DNA of 64,000 nucleotides from Ovis canadensis (GCF_042477335.2 NC_091247.1:10398501-10462500), one strand, 5' to 3'; counted from the stretch's first letter, positions 10,858 through 22,696 are shown. The notes: generated by a model not told the origin, from the sequence alone. Made by a program: numbers and translations.

Positions 10858-11050
10858 GTGAATTGTAGAAAAGCATTGTAGATACTAAGATAGCAGTCCC
10901 CACTGTGTGTGTGTGTGTGTGTGTGTGCAGGTAAATTGTAGTAAAGCATTGTAGATACTAAGATAGCAGTCCCCACTGTGTGTGTGTGTGTGTGTGTGTG
11001 TGCAGGTGAATTGTAATAAAGCATTGGAGATACTAAGATAGCAGTCCCCA
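10752..11050 (+). repeat. Composite minisatellite: four 73-78 bp units, each with a TG tract
   Basis: The segment GCAGGTGAATTGTAGTAAAG...TAGCAGTCCCCACTG recurs four times (GCAG at 10776, 10854, 10927 and 11002). The copies are separated by TG runs that differ in length. Unit spacing is 78, 73 and 75 bases. Open frames across it with Thr-His runs are artefacts. Confidence 0.95.
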
Positions 11051-11097
11051 CAAGGTACTGTGGAGCACAGAGGAGGAAACACTGGCAATGGTAGCTC

Positions 11098-11270
11098 GGG
11101 AGCACTTTACTGTGTACCAGCATTATGTTAAATGCATTAACTCATTTATTCCTCTACAGGATGGTATTATAAGTATTTTGATGTTACAGATGAGGAAACT
11201 AGAGCACAGAGAGGTTAAATGAATTCCGTTAGTTTATGGAGTTGGTGGAGCTGAGAGTAGAGGGGATTAT
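11098..11270 (-). repeat. MIR SINE relic
   Basis: GCATTAACTCATTTATTCC, TTACAGATGAGGAAACTAGA and GCACAGAGAGGTTAAATGA are the antisense MIR core. Confidence 0.82.
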
Positions 11271-11596
11271 CTGCTAGACTTTGGTAACTCTCCTTTTTAG
11301 AACTATGCCACATTCTTTCTTCTTTATGACGTGGATGGCTTCAGAGAAGAGTCAGCCCTTGAGCCCTAGCTTCAGTGTGCTCGTCACTGCGCTGGGCAAA
11401 AGGAATAATGGGGAACGAACATGATTTCTACAACTCAAGGAGCTCATTACCTTATCTGTCATGTTTGGTATACATATTTAAGTGGGGTGTCTGTTTTGCT
11501 TGTTGACTCATAACTGAAGACTTCAGAAATTGTTGCAGTTCAGTGGGTTGTACGTGCTTCATCTGAGAGAATTTGCTGTAAATCTGTTATTCTGAT

Positions 11597-12276
11597 TGTT
11601 GTTGTTCAGTCACTCAGTCGTGTCCGACTCTTTGCGACCCCATGAATGGCAGCACACCAGGCTTTCCTGTCCTTTACTATCTTCTGGAGTTTGCTCAAAC
11701 TCATGTCCATTGAGTTAATGATGCCATCCAACCATCTCATCCTCTGTCACCCGCTTCTCCTCCTGTGCTCAGTCTTCCCCAGCATCAGGGTCTTTTCCAG
11801 TGAGTCAGCTCTTTGCATCAGGTGGCCAAAGTACTGGAACTTCTGCATCAGTCCTTCCAATAAATATCCAGAGTTGATTTCCTTTAGGATTGACTGGTTT
11901 GATCTCCTTGCAGTTCAGGGGACTCACAAGAGTCTTCTCCAGCACCACAGTTCAAAAGCATCAATTCTTTGGCACTCAGCCTTCTTTATGGTCCCCTCTC
12001 ACATCTACACTGGAAAAATCATAGCTTTGACTCTATGAACCCTTGTCGGCAAAATGACGTCTCTACTTTTTAATACGCTATCTAGGTTTGTTATAGCTTT
12101 CCTTTTAAGGAGCAAACGCTTTTTAATTTCATGGTTGCAATCACTATTTGCAGTCATTTTAGAGCCCAAGAAAATAAAAGTCTGTCACTGTTCCCATTTT
12201 TTCCCCATCTATTTGCCATGAAGTGATGGGACCAGATCCCATGATCTTAGTTTTTTGAATGTTGAGTTTTAACTTG
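11597..12276 (-). mobile_element. BovB 3' part, antisense (about 680 bp)
   Basis: From the reversed 3' tail (GTTCAGTCACTCAGTCGTGT) up to the segment just after YADD (AATGTTGAGTTTTAA). It is 5' truncated, with many stops if read as protein. Confidence 0.92.
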
Positions 12277-12444
12277 ACCTTGTGTTTTCTGTGAGTTTGA
12301 AGTTTTTCAGAAGTTTTGACCCCAAAGATAGCACATTTTAGCTTGTGTTAAATTTAAAATAACTGAATGCTTATAGTCATTGTTAGATGTTTTTGTGCAC
12401 CTTATTTTCTTCAGTCTTCATGATTCTGTGGATTTGTTAATTTA

Positions 12445-12755
12445 GTGTTTTTTTTTTTCCCAAATTTTTATTTATTTTTTATTTCTGGCTGAGCTGGGTG
12501 TTTGTTGCTGCATGGACTTTCTTCAGTTGCCATGAAGGGGTCTACTCTCTACTTGCGATGCTCAGACTTCTCACTGTGGTGGCTTCTCTTGCTGCAGAAC
12601 ATGGGCTCCAGAGCACGTGGCCTCAGTAGTTGGGGCACACGGGCCTGGTAGCCCTGCGGTATGTGGAATCGCCCCGAGATTCCGGGGATCAAACCTGTGT
12701 GTGCTGCATTGGCAGGCAGATTCTCAACTACTGCTCCACCAGGGAAGTCCCAGTT
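12445..12755 (-). mobile_element. CHR-type tRNA-Glu SINE, antisense
   Basis: T-rich start (reversed tail TTTTTATTTATTTTTTATTT), then the body, then the reversed head ending CTCCACCAGGGAAGTCCCA. Full length for CHR. Confidence 0.85.
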
Positions 12756-12769
12756 CTCTTTTGAACGCT

Positions 12770-14600
12770 GCCTCAGGAGTCTCCAAATCAGATGCCCGTG
12801 ATGTGACCTAAAGAGTAGGACAGACCTTGTGACCTGGAGGGCATGCCACCAGTCAGTCTGGAAGCGGCAGTCACTACTCAGCTCCAGTCACTTGTCACTG
12901 TGTGACGAAGTGAGCCCAGTGTCCCTAGATCTTCCAGCTGTTTTCAAGAGGGATGGTGGAAGTCTGGATTTTAATGTATTTAGTTTAAAAAAATCGCCAT
13001 TAAAAAAATACCATGTAGATCAGAACACATTAGAGGGCTGTGTACGGTCTTAGGCTGCCCGATTGTGAGTCCTGACCTACTTGCTCACTGACGTTGTGGT
13101 ATCCACTGTTCAAAGCAGGAGGTCCCACACAGTTGTGATCGTTGATCAGAAATCTGCTGGTAAATTGCTAAAGTGAGGGGGTGTTGTGTTGGAGTCATAC
13201 TGATATCTGGGAAAGTGGCAGGGTGAATGATTTAATTGTATAATCAAGCTAAATCAGGGATGGGGTTGGGTGGAGATGATGATCTTGTAGTACTTTTGTG
13301 CCCTTAGCTCTTTAAATGCTACCAGGTCTCCCGTCTCGTTTGGTCCTCTCTGTAGTACATGAAGTGAACAAGGCAGGGTGGTTATCATAACCTCTGGAGA
13401 TGAAGAAGTTGGTGCCCAGTGATTTGCAGTTTAGTAGGAAGTACGCTTGACTGAGAGGGACTTGAATTCTGAACGCTGGTATGCCAGTTACAGCCTTTTG
13501 ATTATGGTCAAGTCAAAAATCCTTGTATCTTTTTTCTCATTTGGATAATAATGAGGGAGCTCAGTTGAAGTCTTGGTGAGGTCTTTTCAGGATGCAAAGC
13601 TTTCTGATTCTAATTGACATGCTTAAAGCTGCACAACTGATTACTGGCAGACCCCAGTGGAGAACAGTCCAAATCTAAAATGCTGCTTCTCTTGATGGCA
13701 GGTAGGGAGCCACTGTTGAGCTTTTCCCTCTGTTCTTTGTTCATTACTTCTGGGAAGGGACCTTGACAGGCCAGGTGCTCCCCACATGCATAGAGGGCTT
13801 TGTTGACTATATACATGAAATTGGAAGGAGGCAAAGAGACACTCAGCCTAGTGAGAGAAATATGGTCAGGGAGCTCCCAGCTCAAGAGTTTAATTTATTT
13901 TTATTTTAATACCCAGCTTCCACAAACTGAAAATTGAAGAAATATTTGTCTTCTAGATACTTGTTTTCATTCATATTCTATCATATAAGGAAATAACATA
14001 GAATATAAAAATGAAAAAAAATTCTGAGCAGTCATTCAAAATTTATTAACTCTAGTTGGCAGCAGCCTAGGTATATTGAGGAAATAGATTTAATATAGGA
14101 AGCACAAAATTTGGACCCAAAGAAGAAAACAGTGTTAAGTAATTGAAAGTGAGAAAAATGGGAGCAGCCACTTCAACAACAAAACTTAAATTCTGGAAAT
14201 AGCAAGAAGGTATTAGAATAACTAGTGGAATTAAATTATGATAATCGCTTCTGAAAGAAATTGAATATTATGTCACACTTACCTCTAAATATATGCAGTG
14301 TTAGAGTCATATCCTATACTTGAGTATACTTTTATGAATATGCTTTTATTATTGATGCTGTCAAAATGGACCAAATGTGTAAAACTTAAAAAAAAAATCA
14401 CACTTTTAGTTCCCTGTGGACTCATTTTAAGGTACTGTATTATAAATAAGTACTGTTTCAGCAGAGAAATTGGTAGAAAATGGTTTGAAGGAATGGTTTT
14501 CTTTTTAAAACAAATAACTTTTTAATCTGTGCTTTAGTTGCTGACATACTGGAGGCTAACAAAGAGGAACCGAGATGCAGCCTTGAAACTTGAAGCAGAG
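12770..14600. other. Intronic unique sequence with faint MIR traces
   Basis: Nothing coding seen. 13460-13610 has a weak sense MIR look (CTCATTTGGATAATAATGAG). 13870-14560 is AT-rich with no repeat that I recognise. Confidence 0.4.
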
Positions 14601-14767
14601 TGAGCTGGGGCTTTGGAGTCACACTCACCTGGATGTGAATATTGGTTCTTTCAGTTATTAGCTCTGTGACCCAGACAGTACTGCCACTCTCATACGGTAC
14701 GTGAGAGGTTGTATATGAGGAGTAAGTACCTCTACCGTGATACTTTTGGGGGGATGTAGGTACCAGC

Positions 14768-15047
14768 ATAGAAGAAGGCAGTGGCAACCCACTCCAGTAC
14801 TCTTGCCTGGAAAATCCCATGGACGGAGGAGCCTGCTAGATTGCAGTCCATGGGGTCGCGAAGAGTCAGACATGACTGAGTGACTTCCCTTTCACTTTTC
14901 ACTTTCACGCATTGGAGAAGGAAAAGGCACCCCACTCCAGTGATCTTGCCTAGAGAATCCCAGGGATGGTGGAGCCTGGTGGGCTGCCGTCTACAGGGTC
15001 GCACAGAGTCGGACACGACTGAAGTGACTTAGCAGCAGCAGCAGCAG
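14768..15047 (+). mobile_element. Bov-A2 SINE
   Basis: Two monomers with the CACTTTCACTTTTC-type linker and a (GCA)5 tail at 15032-15046. It sits inside an old MIR-like stretch (14600-14760). Confidence 0.93.
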
Positions 15048-15339
15048 GTACTAGCATTCAAGGGCACAAGCCATTCAGGTTAGTACAGTGTAACAAGAAA
15101 TGATCTCATGGAGTGATTGTAAAGGAATGAGACTTATTTTCTTGTCTGGATCATGAAATTAGTCTTGTTAATTTCTAGTTGTGCTTTGTGAATTAGCAGG
15201 CCTATGAACCAAGCACTGTTGAGAAAAGGGTCTCAGTATGCTATTTTTAGGCTATTAAATGAATTGATCTGTTAAATCACAATAAACACCTCCAGTTGTT
15301 TATATTACCTTTTAGTGTGCCCATGACTGCCTTTTGAAG

Positions 15340-15475
15340 TTGTTAGAGCTAGGAGTATATTATGTATTCCCTGCCCCCATTTTACAAATGCTGAAACTGA
15401 AGCTTAGAGAAGTAAAGTGATTCAAGGTAGAGAGCTACTGATAATGGCAAAGCTGTGCTTTGAACCTTTGTGTTT
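15340..15475 (-). repeat. MIR SINE relic
   Basis: CCCCCATTTTACAAATGCTG followed by AGAGAAGTAAAGTGATTCAA resembles the antisense MIR core. Confidence 0.62.
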
Positions 15476-15669
15476 TTTTTTAACTGTAAATACCACAGTG
15501 CTTTTTTCGCTCTTCCATGCTGCTCTAGATTTGAATATTGGAACTGGCCCTTGTTTTGGGAGGAACATCAACTCATTTTAAACTTAATGCCTGTAGAAAA
15601 TTGTTGTTGATTGTATTGTGGGAGTGTTTGGTTACAAGTATACTCTTAAGATTTGACGTTTAAAGATTT

Positions 15670-16205
15670 AACAGAACTTTAATAATACTCATTGCTGGCA
15701 GAGGTTGGTAGTGAGATGATCACTCATATTAACAGTGGGAATAAAAATTGGTAAAACTTTTCTGGCAAATGCTTTGGCAGTATTATCACAAGCCTTTAAA
15801 GTCATATATGCCTTTTGAGTTTGTAATCCCATTACTAAGAATCTTTGTTAAAGAAATAATCAGAAATGTAGAAAAGTACTCAAGTTCAAAAATGTTCACT
15901 GTGGAAGTATTTATAATAGCAAAAATTAGAAACAACTGTAGTATTCAAAAAAGAAGTAAGAGAAATTTTGGAAAAAGCATGATTGAAAATACTATATAAG
16001 CATTTTAGCTGTTTTAGAAGAATTTTAGTGACATATTAATATGTTCATATAATATGAAGTAAAAAAAGGATATAAAACTATGTAAAGTATGAGCTCAATA
16101 TCAAATATATAAAGAGAAAAAACAGGTGGTAAGATTATAGGTCTTTATGCTTTTTCAGTTTTCCAAAATATTCTCTGATAAGCATAAATTATTTTTCAAT
16201 AAAAA
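15670..16205 (+). mobile_element. Old L1 3' end (L1M-type)
   Basis: A chain of L1M 3'-end signatures: GGAATAAAAATTGGTAAAAC, AATGTTCACTGTGGAAGTAT, AATAGCAAAAATTAGAAACA. Strongly diverged and AT-rich; the family call is by eye. Confidence 0.65.
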
Positions 16206-16351
16206 ATCCTTTTAGTTTAACTTGTAATTGAGAAATACAGGTACATTTTGAAAGTTTTCCCTAATCCAGGTGATCTGAAGTTATAAATGGATTGTATTTT
16301 CAAGAAGTTAGTTTTAACAACTTGTTTAATGATTAAAATATGGTTTCATCT

Positions 16352-16474
16352 TTTTTTTTTTTGACTGTACTGCACTGCTTCATGCAAGATCTTAGTTCCC
16401 TGACTAGGATGGAATCCTTGCCCCCTGCAGTGGAAGCACAGAATCTTAACCACTGGACTGCCAGGGAAGTCCCT
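16352..16474 (-). mobile_element. Short tRNA-Glu SINE, antisense
   Basis: Poly-T start, CTTAGTTCCCTGACTAGGAT, then the reversed head CTTAACCACTGGACTGCCAG and GGGAAGTCCC. Confidence 0.85.
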
Positions 16475-17159
16475 GGTTTCTGTATTTTGTCATAAAGGAT
16501 ATTGACGTTCCCAGGCTAGCCTCCTCTTCTCCCCTAAACTATCCCGAGAGAAGAGTCATATTTGTGTCGGTAGTACCCGTGACCCAGTGCTCCCCTCACC
16601 TGTTCAGGGGCCAGTGGGACAGCTAGTAGCTGTGTGACAGCTCTGTCTTTCCTAGAGGGTACATGCCTGTCTCCATAAGGCTGGTTGTTGGCATATAGAA
16701 CTTTTTTTGTGAGTTGAATATTTGTATCTTGGGAAGTGCATTTTTGGTATGGAAAATTATAAGTATGAATTTCTATTTCACGTTTAAACATTTTGTAAGA
16801 AAAAATTAAAGATCAAAGTTTGTTTGAATTTTAATTTTTCTGATAACAGTATTCAAGATGTATGAATATTAAAATGTCATGAATTGTGCCTTTTACTCTT
16901 TCCTGATTATATACTTCATAATTGAAATTGCGATAATTTCAGCATGTACAGTTAAGCATGATGTCTAGTTGTTTTTTTTTTTAAATATGCATGGTAATTC
17001 TCCTAAATATAATATACAAAAGCATGCAGAAAATTTAACAAAGTATTTTAGCATATTTAAATTGGGAAAATACCAGGCAAGATGTTTCTTTTTGTAAACT
17101 GCTTCTGTCCAAAGCATTCTGTATATTATCAGAATGAAAAATGACAGCACTTTGTCATC

Positions 17160-17480
17160 TGTTCAAATTGATATTGCACTCTTTGCAATGACAGCTGAAA
17201 AGGCCCACAGGTGCCATATAAAGAGGTGACCATGTTGTCATATTTCATTTCGGCATCCCTCTGCAAAGCCATAATTACCTAATTAGGTTGTTAATTAGGA
17301 GATTAGCATTTCGCTATATTGATAGAATGCTCTTTACCGACATGGGGCTAGATACAGATTTGTCTACCCTAATTTATAATCTCTGCCTTTTTTGTACTTA
17401 TTTATTTGCTCAAGATCCTGATGTGGGGCAATTCAGTTTACCTGAGAAACAGTTTGTTTATAAGCTAATGAAGCTTTGAT
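17160..17480. promoter_or_regulatory. Candidate conserved non-coding element with homeodomain-type sites
   Basis: Repeat-free DNA with a tight cluster of TAATTA-type cores: 17272-17277, CTAATTAG at 17279-17286 and TAATTA at 17292-17297, all within 26 bases. The make-up resembles developmental enhancers, and the gene neighbourhood (PBX3 in human) is developmental. Function is inference only. Confidence 0.35.
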
Positions 17481-17791
17481 TGCTGGACTAAAGTTGCTGA
17501 GTTAAAATATGAACAGAATTAAAAAGGTGGTCACATCCCCAAAACGATAATAAAAATTCTGAGTTAGTATAACTTGTGTTCTCATTAGCATTGGGAACAA
17601 ACACATGAGAAGAACTGAAGTTCGTAAGAAGTCCAAAATATAAAAAGTGTGAAATGTGATAGAGATTTATATATCCTAAACTAGGCAAAGGAAAGTAGTT
17701 ATCTTTAATGACAAATCTCTGTCATTTATACTTGAGATATAAAACATGGTAAGTATTTTTAGTGTATTTCAGAAGCTGAAGCTTAGTTGAT

Positions 17792-17921
17792 GTAGTAGTG
17801 TTAGTCGCTCAGTCGTGTTCGACTCTTTGCGACCCTGGGGACTGTAGCCAGCTAGGCTCCTTTGTCCATGGAATTCTCCAGGCAGGAATAATGGAGAGGG
17901 AGGCCATTTCCTTCTCCCAGT
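17792..17921 (-). mobile_element. Bov-A fragment, antisense
   Basis: TCGCTCAGTCGTGTTCGACT to GGCCATTTCCTTCTCCC, a single Bov-A monomer without the tRNA head. Confidence 0.88.
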
Positions 17922-18539
17922 TGATGACTTCAGAACAAACATATTCAGTCTTCAGACTGCCTTAGGTAGTCACGATGCAGGTTTGTTTCGTTTGCACCTT
18001 CTGATCATTAGTTTGTGCTTGGAACATTCTCTTCCCATAGTCTGTGCAGTCCTGAGTGCTTATGGAATTCGAAGTATTTCACAGTAACCTTTACTTGGTC
18101 AGCTATTTGGAGTAAGCTGTGTTTCTGTTAAGTGTGTGGACATTCTTTTTGCGCAGAGGATAGACGAGGGCTGGTTTAAAAAATATCCACTTGTTTTTAC
18201 TCCAGTGCATGATTTGACTGTAATGTTTGTAATTTGCATTACATATACCTTTATCACTGTGTCCAGTTAAGGAGATTTAAGCCCTAAAACAAAACTTAGG
18301 AGCACCATTCCCACTGAGGAGGTGGTAGTTTCCCTCCTTTTGATTGTGTTTGGTATTAGCTGTTTAAGTTGTAGAAAATGCGTGTGTGCTTAAGCCCTTT
18401 TCCCCCATAGTGATTATGAAAAATTGCATTTGATTGTATCTATAATTTTCTTCAAAATTAAAAAAATTAAAAGATATTTTTATATGAAGAAAATATATGT
18501 GAAATCTTCCATATAGTTAGTTACGCTTTTTGCTTAATT

Positions 18540-18740
18540 GCAGTCATTCATTTATTCAGTCAGCATTTGCTGAATATGTGTTAGGCACTTGTCATAAGTC
18601 TGGCAATCGAGCAATGAGGGCTACAGGCACAGACTCAGCACTCAGTGGGAACTGTAGTCCAGTAATGGAAGCCCAGCATAGTTTGAGAAGTACAACTTGT
18701 ATTAGAGTAATGAAGGGAAGGTGAGTAGGGAGTCGTACGA
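18540..18740 (-). repeat. L2 LINE 3' end relic
   Basis: CATTCATTTATTCAGTCAGC, then GAATATGTGTTAGGCACTTG, is the reversed L2 3' terminus. Confidence 0.62.
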
Positions 18741-18977
18741 CTCTGGACTTTATAAGGTCAAACCTTCCTGGGATAGGCAGGTGCTGTCGAAATTGAGATC
18801 GGAAGGGTGAAGGAGAAGGTGATATTTAAGGCAGGTGAAAGGAGAGAAAACTGTTCAAAAGCTGGAAGAATGCTGACAGTTGAGTATGGCTAGAGTAGAA
18901 AGAACAGAGATGGTAAATGGAAGATGGGGCAGCAGAGGCAGCAAGTTCAATTATATTAAAGAGTTTGAGAAGTTATT

Positions 18978-19185
18978 GGACTTCCCTGGTGGCTCAGTGG
19001 TGAAGAACTCACCTGCCAATACAGGAGATGGGGGTTCCATCCCTGGGTCAGGAAGATCCCCTGGAGGAGGAAGTGGCACCCACTCCAGTAATCTTGCCTG
19101 AGAAATCCCATGGACAGAAGGAGCCTGGCGGGCTGCAGTCCACAGGGTCGCAAAGAGTCTGACATGACTGAAGTGACTTAGCGTA
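18978..19185 (+). mobile_element. Bov-tA SINE
   Basis: tRNA-like head GACTTCCCTGGTGGCTCAGT, Bov-A body, ending GTCTGACATGACTGAAGTGA. Full length. Confidence 0.92.
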
Positions 19186-19525
19186 CAAGTGTCAAGTATA
19201 GAAGAGGTCTGTGAGCCTTATCATCCAATACGACCCCACAATATACAGTACTAGCCATTAGTTATCTTTTTTGGTGAACTGGAGAGAATACTAGTATTTG
19301 AGTGTTACAGTTGGGCCTTGCATTGTGACAGTAGCTTTGTGAGATATGAGATAATATCTTACTGAGGTCCAGAGGTATTGTGACTTGCCCAGTTTTCTCA
19401 GCTACTGTATGGTAGAATTGGGAGCGCACACAACCTTTCCAAGCCTTTGTGTCATCTGTCATGAGATGTTGTCATCCTTGTTGTGTCCCCTTCCCTTTGT
19501 TCATTTCAAAATGAAGAGAATTCTG

Positions 19526-19562
19526 TCCCCCCTCCACCACCACCCCCCCCCCCCCACCTCCG
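19526..19562 (+). repeat. C-rich tract with a C13 run
   Basis: An uninterrupted run of 13 C at 19543-19555 inside CCACCACCA/CCACCTCC sequence. Confidence 0.95.
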
Positions 19563-20029
19563 CAAAGGACCAGTAGCTCACTAGGTTGCTGACCAAGGCA
19601 TCCTGTTAACCTTGTGGCTTCCAGACCCAGCTCTGGGGTGGATTAAAGCACCGTCTGGTGCTTCAGTAGGAGAAGCTGCTCAGTGCAGGTGTTTGTTCGC
19701 TTCAGCAAAGTTACAAGCGCTCTAGGCTTTAATCTCCCTCAATTAGAACTGCAGCTTGGCTACCTCCTCACAAGGTCACAGATGTATATGGGAGTTCTCC
19801 TCCTCTCCCCAGGGGAAAAGTCTTGGCATCTCTGACTTTCAGGGGAGGAATTCGATCTCTCTTTGGTGTAATCAACTTGTATTGGAAATTGTTTTAATTT
19901 TTTATGGTTACTGTTGCCAGTACTGTTCAATTTACTGATTTGTTGGTGTGTTTGTGATGGAATCATCTGAACTAGAAGAAACTCTGGAGAGCAGCATGGA
20001 TTCTAGCCTTTCTGTGTTTCTATCCCAAC

Positions 20030-20815
20030 CCCTTTAAAATTGAGATGTAACTCATGTATCATAAAATTTACTCTTTTAAAAGTGTACACTTTAATGGTTT
20101 ATCACCCCTAAAGAAACCCCATACCCATTAGCAGTCACTCCTCATTCTTCTCTCCGCCAACCACTGGCAACCATTAATTTACTTTGTGTCTCTATGGATT
20201 AGCCTATTCTGAACCTTTTGAACAGAAATGGAATCACACAATATGTGGCCTTTTGTGTCTGGCTTCTTTTATTTAGCATAGTTTCATCATTCATCCATAT
20301 TGTAGCATATATCAGTACTTCGTTTATTTTTATTGCTGAATAATAGTCCATTGTATGAAAGTACCACATTTTGCCTGTCCATTCATCAGCTGATGGAGAT
20401 TTGGGTTGTTTCCACTTTGGGGCTATTATGAATAATACTGCTGTGAACATTCCTGTAGAAGTTTTTGTGTGAGCATATGTTTTCATTTCTGTTGGTATAT
20501 TACCTTGGAGTGGATGGGGTAGGCGGCAGTCCATGGGGTCGCTAGGAGTCGGACACGACTGAGCGACTTCACTTTCACTTTTCACTTTCATGCATTGGAG
20601 AAGGAAATGGCAACCCACTCCAGTGTTCTTGCCTGGAGAACCCCAGGGACGGGGGAGCCTGGTGGGCTGCCGTCTCTGGGGTCGTACAGAGTCAGACACG
20701 ACTGAAGCGACTTAGCAGTAGCAGCAGCATGGTAACTCTGTTTTAACTGAGGAACTGCCAAATTGTTTTCAAAGGTGGCTGCACCATTTTATATTCCCAC
20801 CAGCAGTGTACAAGA
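20030..20815 (-). mobile_element. L1 3' end, antisense, split by a Bov-A2 insertion
   Basis: ATTGAGATGTAACTCATGTA and CCATTGTATGAAAGTACCAC mark the left part (to about 20518). L1 resumes after the SINE at about 20729 with TGGTAACTCTGTTTTAACTG and GAGGAACTGCCAAATTGTTT. Confidence 0.85.
20519..20728 (+). mobile_element. Bov-A2 SINE nested in L1
   Basis: Most of a Bov-A2 dimer (first monomer clipped, beginning GCGGCAGTCCATGGGG), with the linker, the second monomer and a GCAGTAGCAGCAGCA tail. It interrupts the L1, so it is younger. Confidence 0.9.
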
Positions 20816-21100
20816 TCTGCTGTGTTTCTGCTTCTGCTTTCTTCAGGCTCTGTTACTCTGGGCTGGGCTGGAAGCAACCCCAGGCATTCCATGAGCCCTT
20901 GTGTCTTGTTAAATCGGAAAATTTCCAGTTTTATGACAACCACTTTCATTCTACAAGCATATGTGTACAAGGCCTTATATTAGGCATTAGTGACAGGAGG
21001 TCAAATAAGGACTTCTAGTCCTTTCTTCTCAAGGACTACACAGTCCTTACTGTAACTTCTTACTAGGAAATGCAGGGAGAAGGAAAAACCAGCGAAGGAA

Positions 21101-21335
21101 GTACAGTTGACCCTGGCACAACGTGGGCTGAAATAGCACTGGTCCACTTCCATGTGGGGTTTTTTTTCCTTCAGTAAATACAGTGTGACTGGATCTGCAG
21201 TTGGTTGTATTTGTGGATGTGGAACCATGGATATGGAGGACGGAGGGCCAACTACGGGACTTGAACATCCACTGGTTTTAGTATCTGCAGTGGTCCTATA
21301 AACAATCCCCCGAGAATACTGAGGGGGCGACTGTA
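21101..21335 (+). repeat. Tigger/MER2-like DNA-transposon relic 1
   Basis: Starts CAGTTGACCCTGGCACAACG and contains GTGGATGTGGAACCATGGAT followed by GGAGGGCCAACTACGG, as in short Tigger-related elements. It ends GGGGGCGACTGTA. Confidence 0.65.
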
Positions 21336-21442
21336 ACTACTTAGACGTTTGTGAGTTTCCACAGTATTGATCCTAACTTTAGAATCTATGCAAAGGTTGA
21401 CTTGATTTTCGGAGATTCTGGAGTTTCCTTTTCTTGGCTCAT

Positions 21443-21737
21443 CCTTTAAAGACAGTCATCCTTCTGTATTTGTGGGGTATCGGTTCCCAGGACCAAGGTA
21501 TTCCCTCGTCCCTGGTTCCCAGGTATTCCCAAGGATACCAAAATTCACAGATGCTCACATCCCTCACATGAAATGGCATAATGAAATTGCCTTGCATATC
21601 ATAATTAAAAAAAAAAAAAGAAATTGCCTTGCATATCCTGGATTCTGAGTCTGTGGATTCAACCAACCAACCAAATTAAACTTTCAATTGGTTGAATCTG
21701 CAGGTGTCGAACCAGCATATACTGAGAGAGGACTGTT
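21443..21737 (+). repeat. Tigger/MER2-like DNA-transposon relic 2
   Basis: Begins CAGTCATCCTTCTGTATTTG, continues GGTTCCCAGGACCA and GATACCAAAATTCACAGATG, and ends AGAGAGGACTGT, which is the inverted terminal repeat. An internal A13 run (about 21607) sits beside a duplicated AAATTGCCTTGCATATC. Confidence 0.72.
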
Positions 21738-21845
21738 TTGCTCTTGTTGGGTTTTATCCTAGGTTACTGCTCGTTTCCTCCTTGCATATTTTCCCTGGGT
21801 AAGCTCACATCTGTGGCTTCATCTCCCATCTATATGTTGAAAAAA

Positions 21846-22051
21846 AATATTCGTTGCTCAGTTATGTCCGACTCTTTGCGACCCCACGGACTGGAGTCTG
21901 CCAGGCTCCTCTGTTCATGGGATTCTCCAGGCAAGTACACTGAAGTGGGTTGCCATTCCCTCCTCCAGGGGATCTTCCTGACCCAGGGATTGAACTCAGG
22001 TCTCATGCATTGCAGGCAGGTTCTTTACTCTCTGGGCCACCAGGGAAGCGT
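21846..22051 (-). mobile_element. Bov-tA SINE, antisense
   Basis: GCTCAGTTATGTCCGACTCT to GGGCCACCAGGGAAGC, with body and reversed tRNA head both present. Confidence 0.92.
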
Positions 22052-22194
22052 GTCTGCCGAATTTGCTCAGATCTTTCTCCTAGGCCTCAGGTTTGTCTAT
22101 CCTGTGTGTGTCACTTATATGTTGTCCCAGATTTGCTCAGACTTTTCTCCTGGGCTCTCAGGTTTGCATCCTGATGGATCTCTGGGTAATCCCT

Positions 22195-22690
22195 AGACAT
22201 CTCAAGCTAATTGTGTCTGAAACTTAGTTTCTCATTTCCCCTCTCCCTGTTAAGCTCTTCCTACTTTTGAGTTCACAGTTTGATTTGTTGGTGCTATCAT
22301 GCAAGCCATAAACTTTCCCCTTCTCCTTAACCCTGCATATCCTCTCAGTCACCAAGTTCTACCAATTTTATCTCCTAAATATATATTTTTAACTACTTCT
22401 TAAATTCATAGGCCCATTTTTCACTGCCTTACTTTGGATTTCATCATCTCTTCCCTGAGCTTTAGTCTCAGCTTCATAACTAATCTTGTGTCTTGTCCAT
22501 CAGGTTAATCTTCTATGCAGCTGCCAGAGCAGTCTCTCTGAAATGCTAATCTAATCAGCAACTTTGAACTCCATGAAGTTCTCATTGCTGACTAAAAGTT
22601 CTTCTGTTTGTTATTTTAGTGCCTTGTCTCTTTGACCTTTCTTCCAGCCGTTCAACTTCTCATCTCTGAGGATTCAGTTTAGACCAGGGA
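22195..22690 (+). repeat. L2 LINE relic
   Basis: ACATCTCAAGCTAATTGTGT, then AGCTGCCAGAGCAGTCTCTC, then CTGACTAAAAGTTCTTCTG follow the order of the L2 3' region in sense. Confidence 0.62.
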
Positions 22691-22696
22691 ATAATA

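Noticed and set aside
10752..11050. Regular spacing of similar segments suggestive of a CRISPR-like array
   Set aside because: The unit is a mammalian minisatellite with TG tracts, not short palindromic repeats with unique spacers, and the genome is vertebrate.
10655..11123. 147-codon minus-strand frame with Thr-His runs
   Set aside because: It is a translation of the TG minisatellite.
18978..19050. tRNA-like sequences with A/B-box-like motifs at many SINE heads (also near 100, 10490, 56490, 60190, 63430)
   Set aside because: These are tRNA-Glu-derived heads of Bov-tA and CHR SINEs with mutated stems, not functional tRNA genes.
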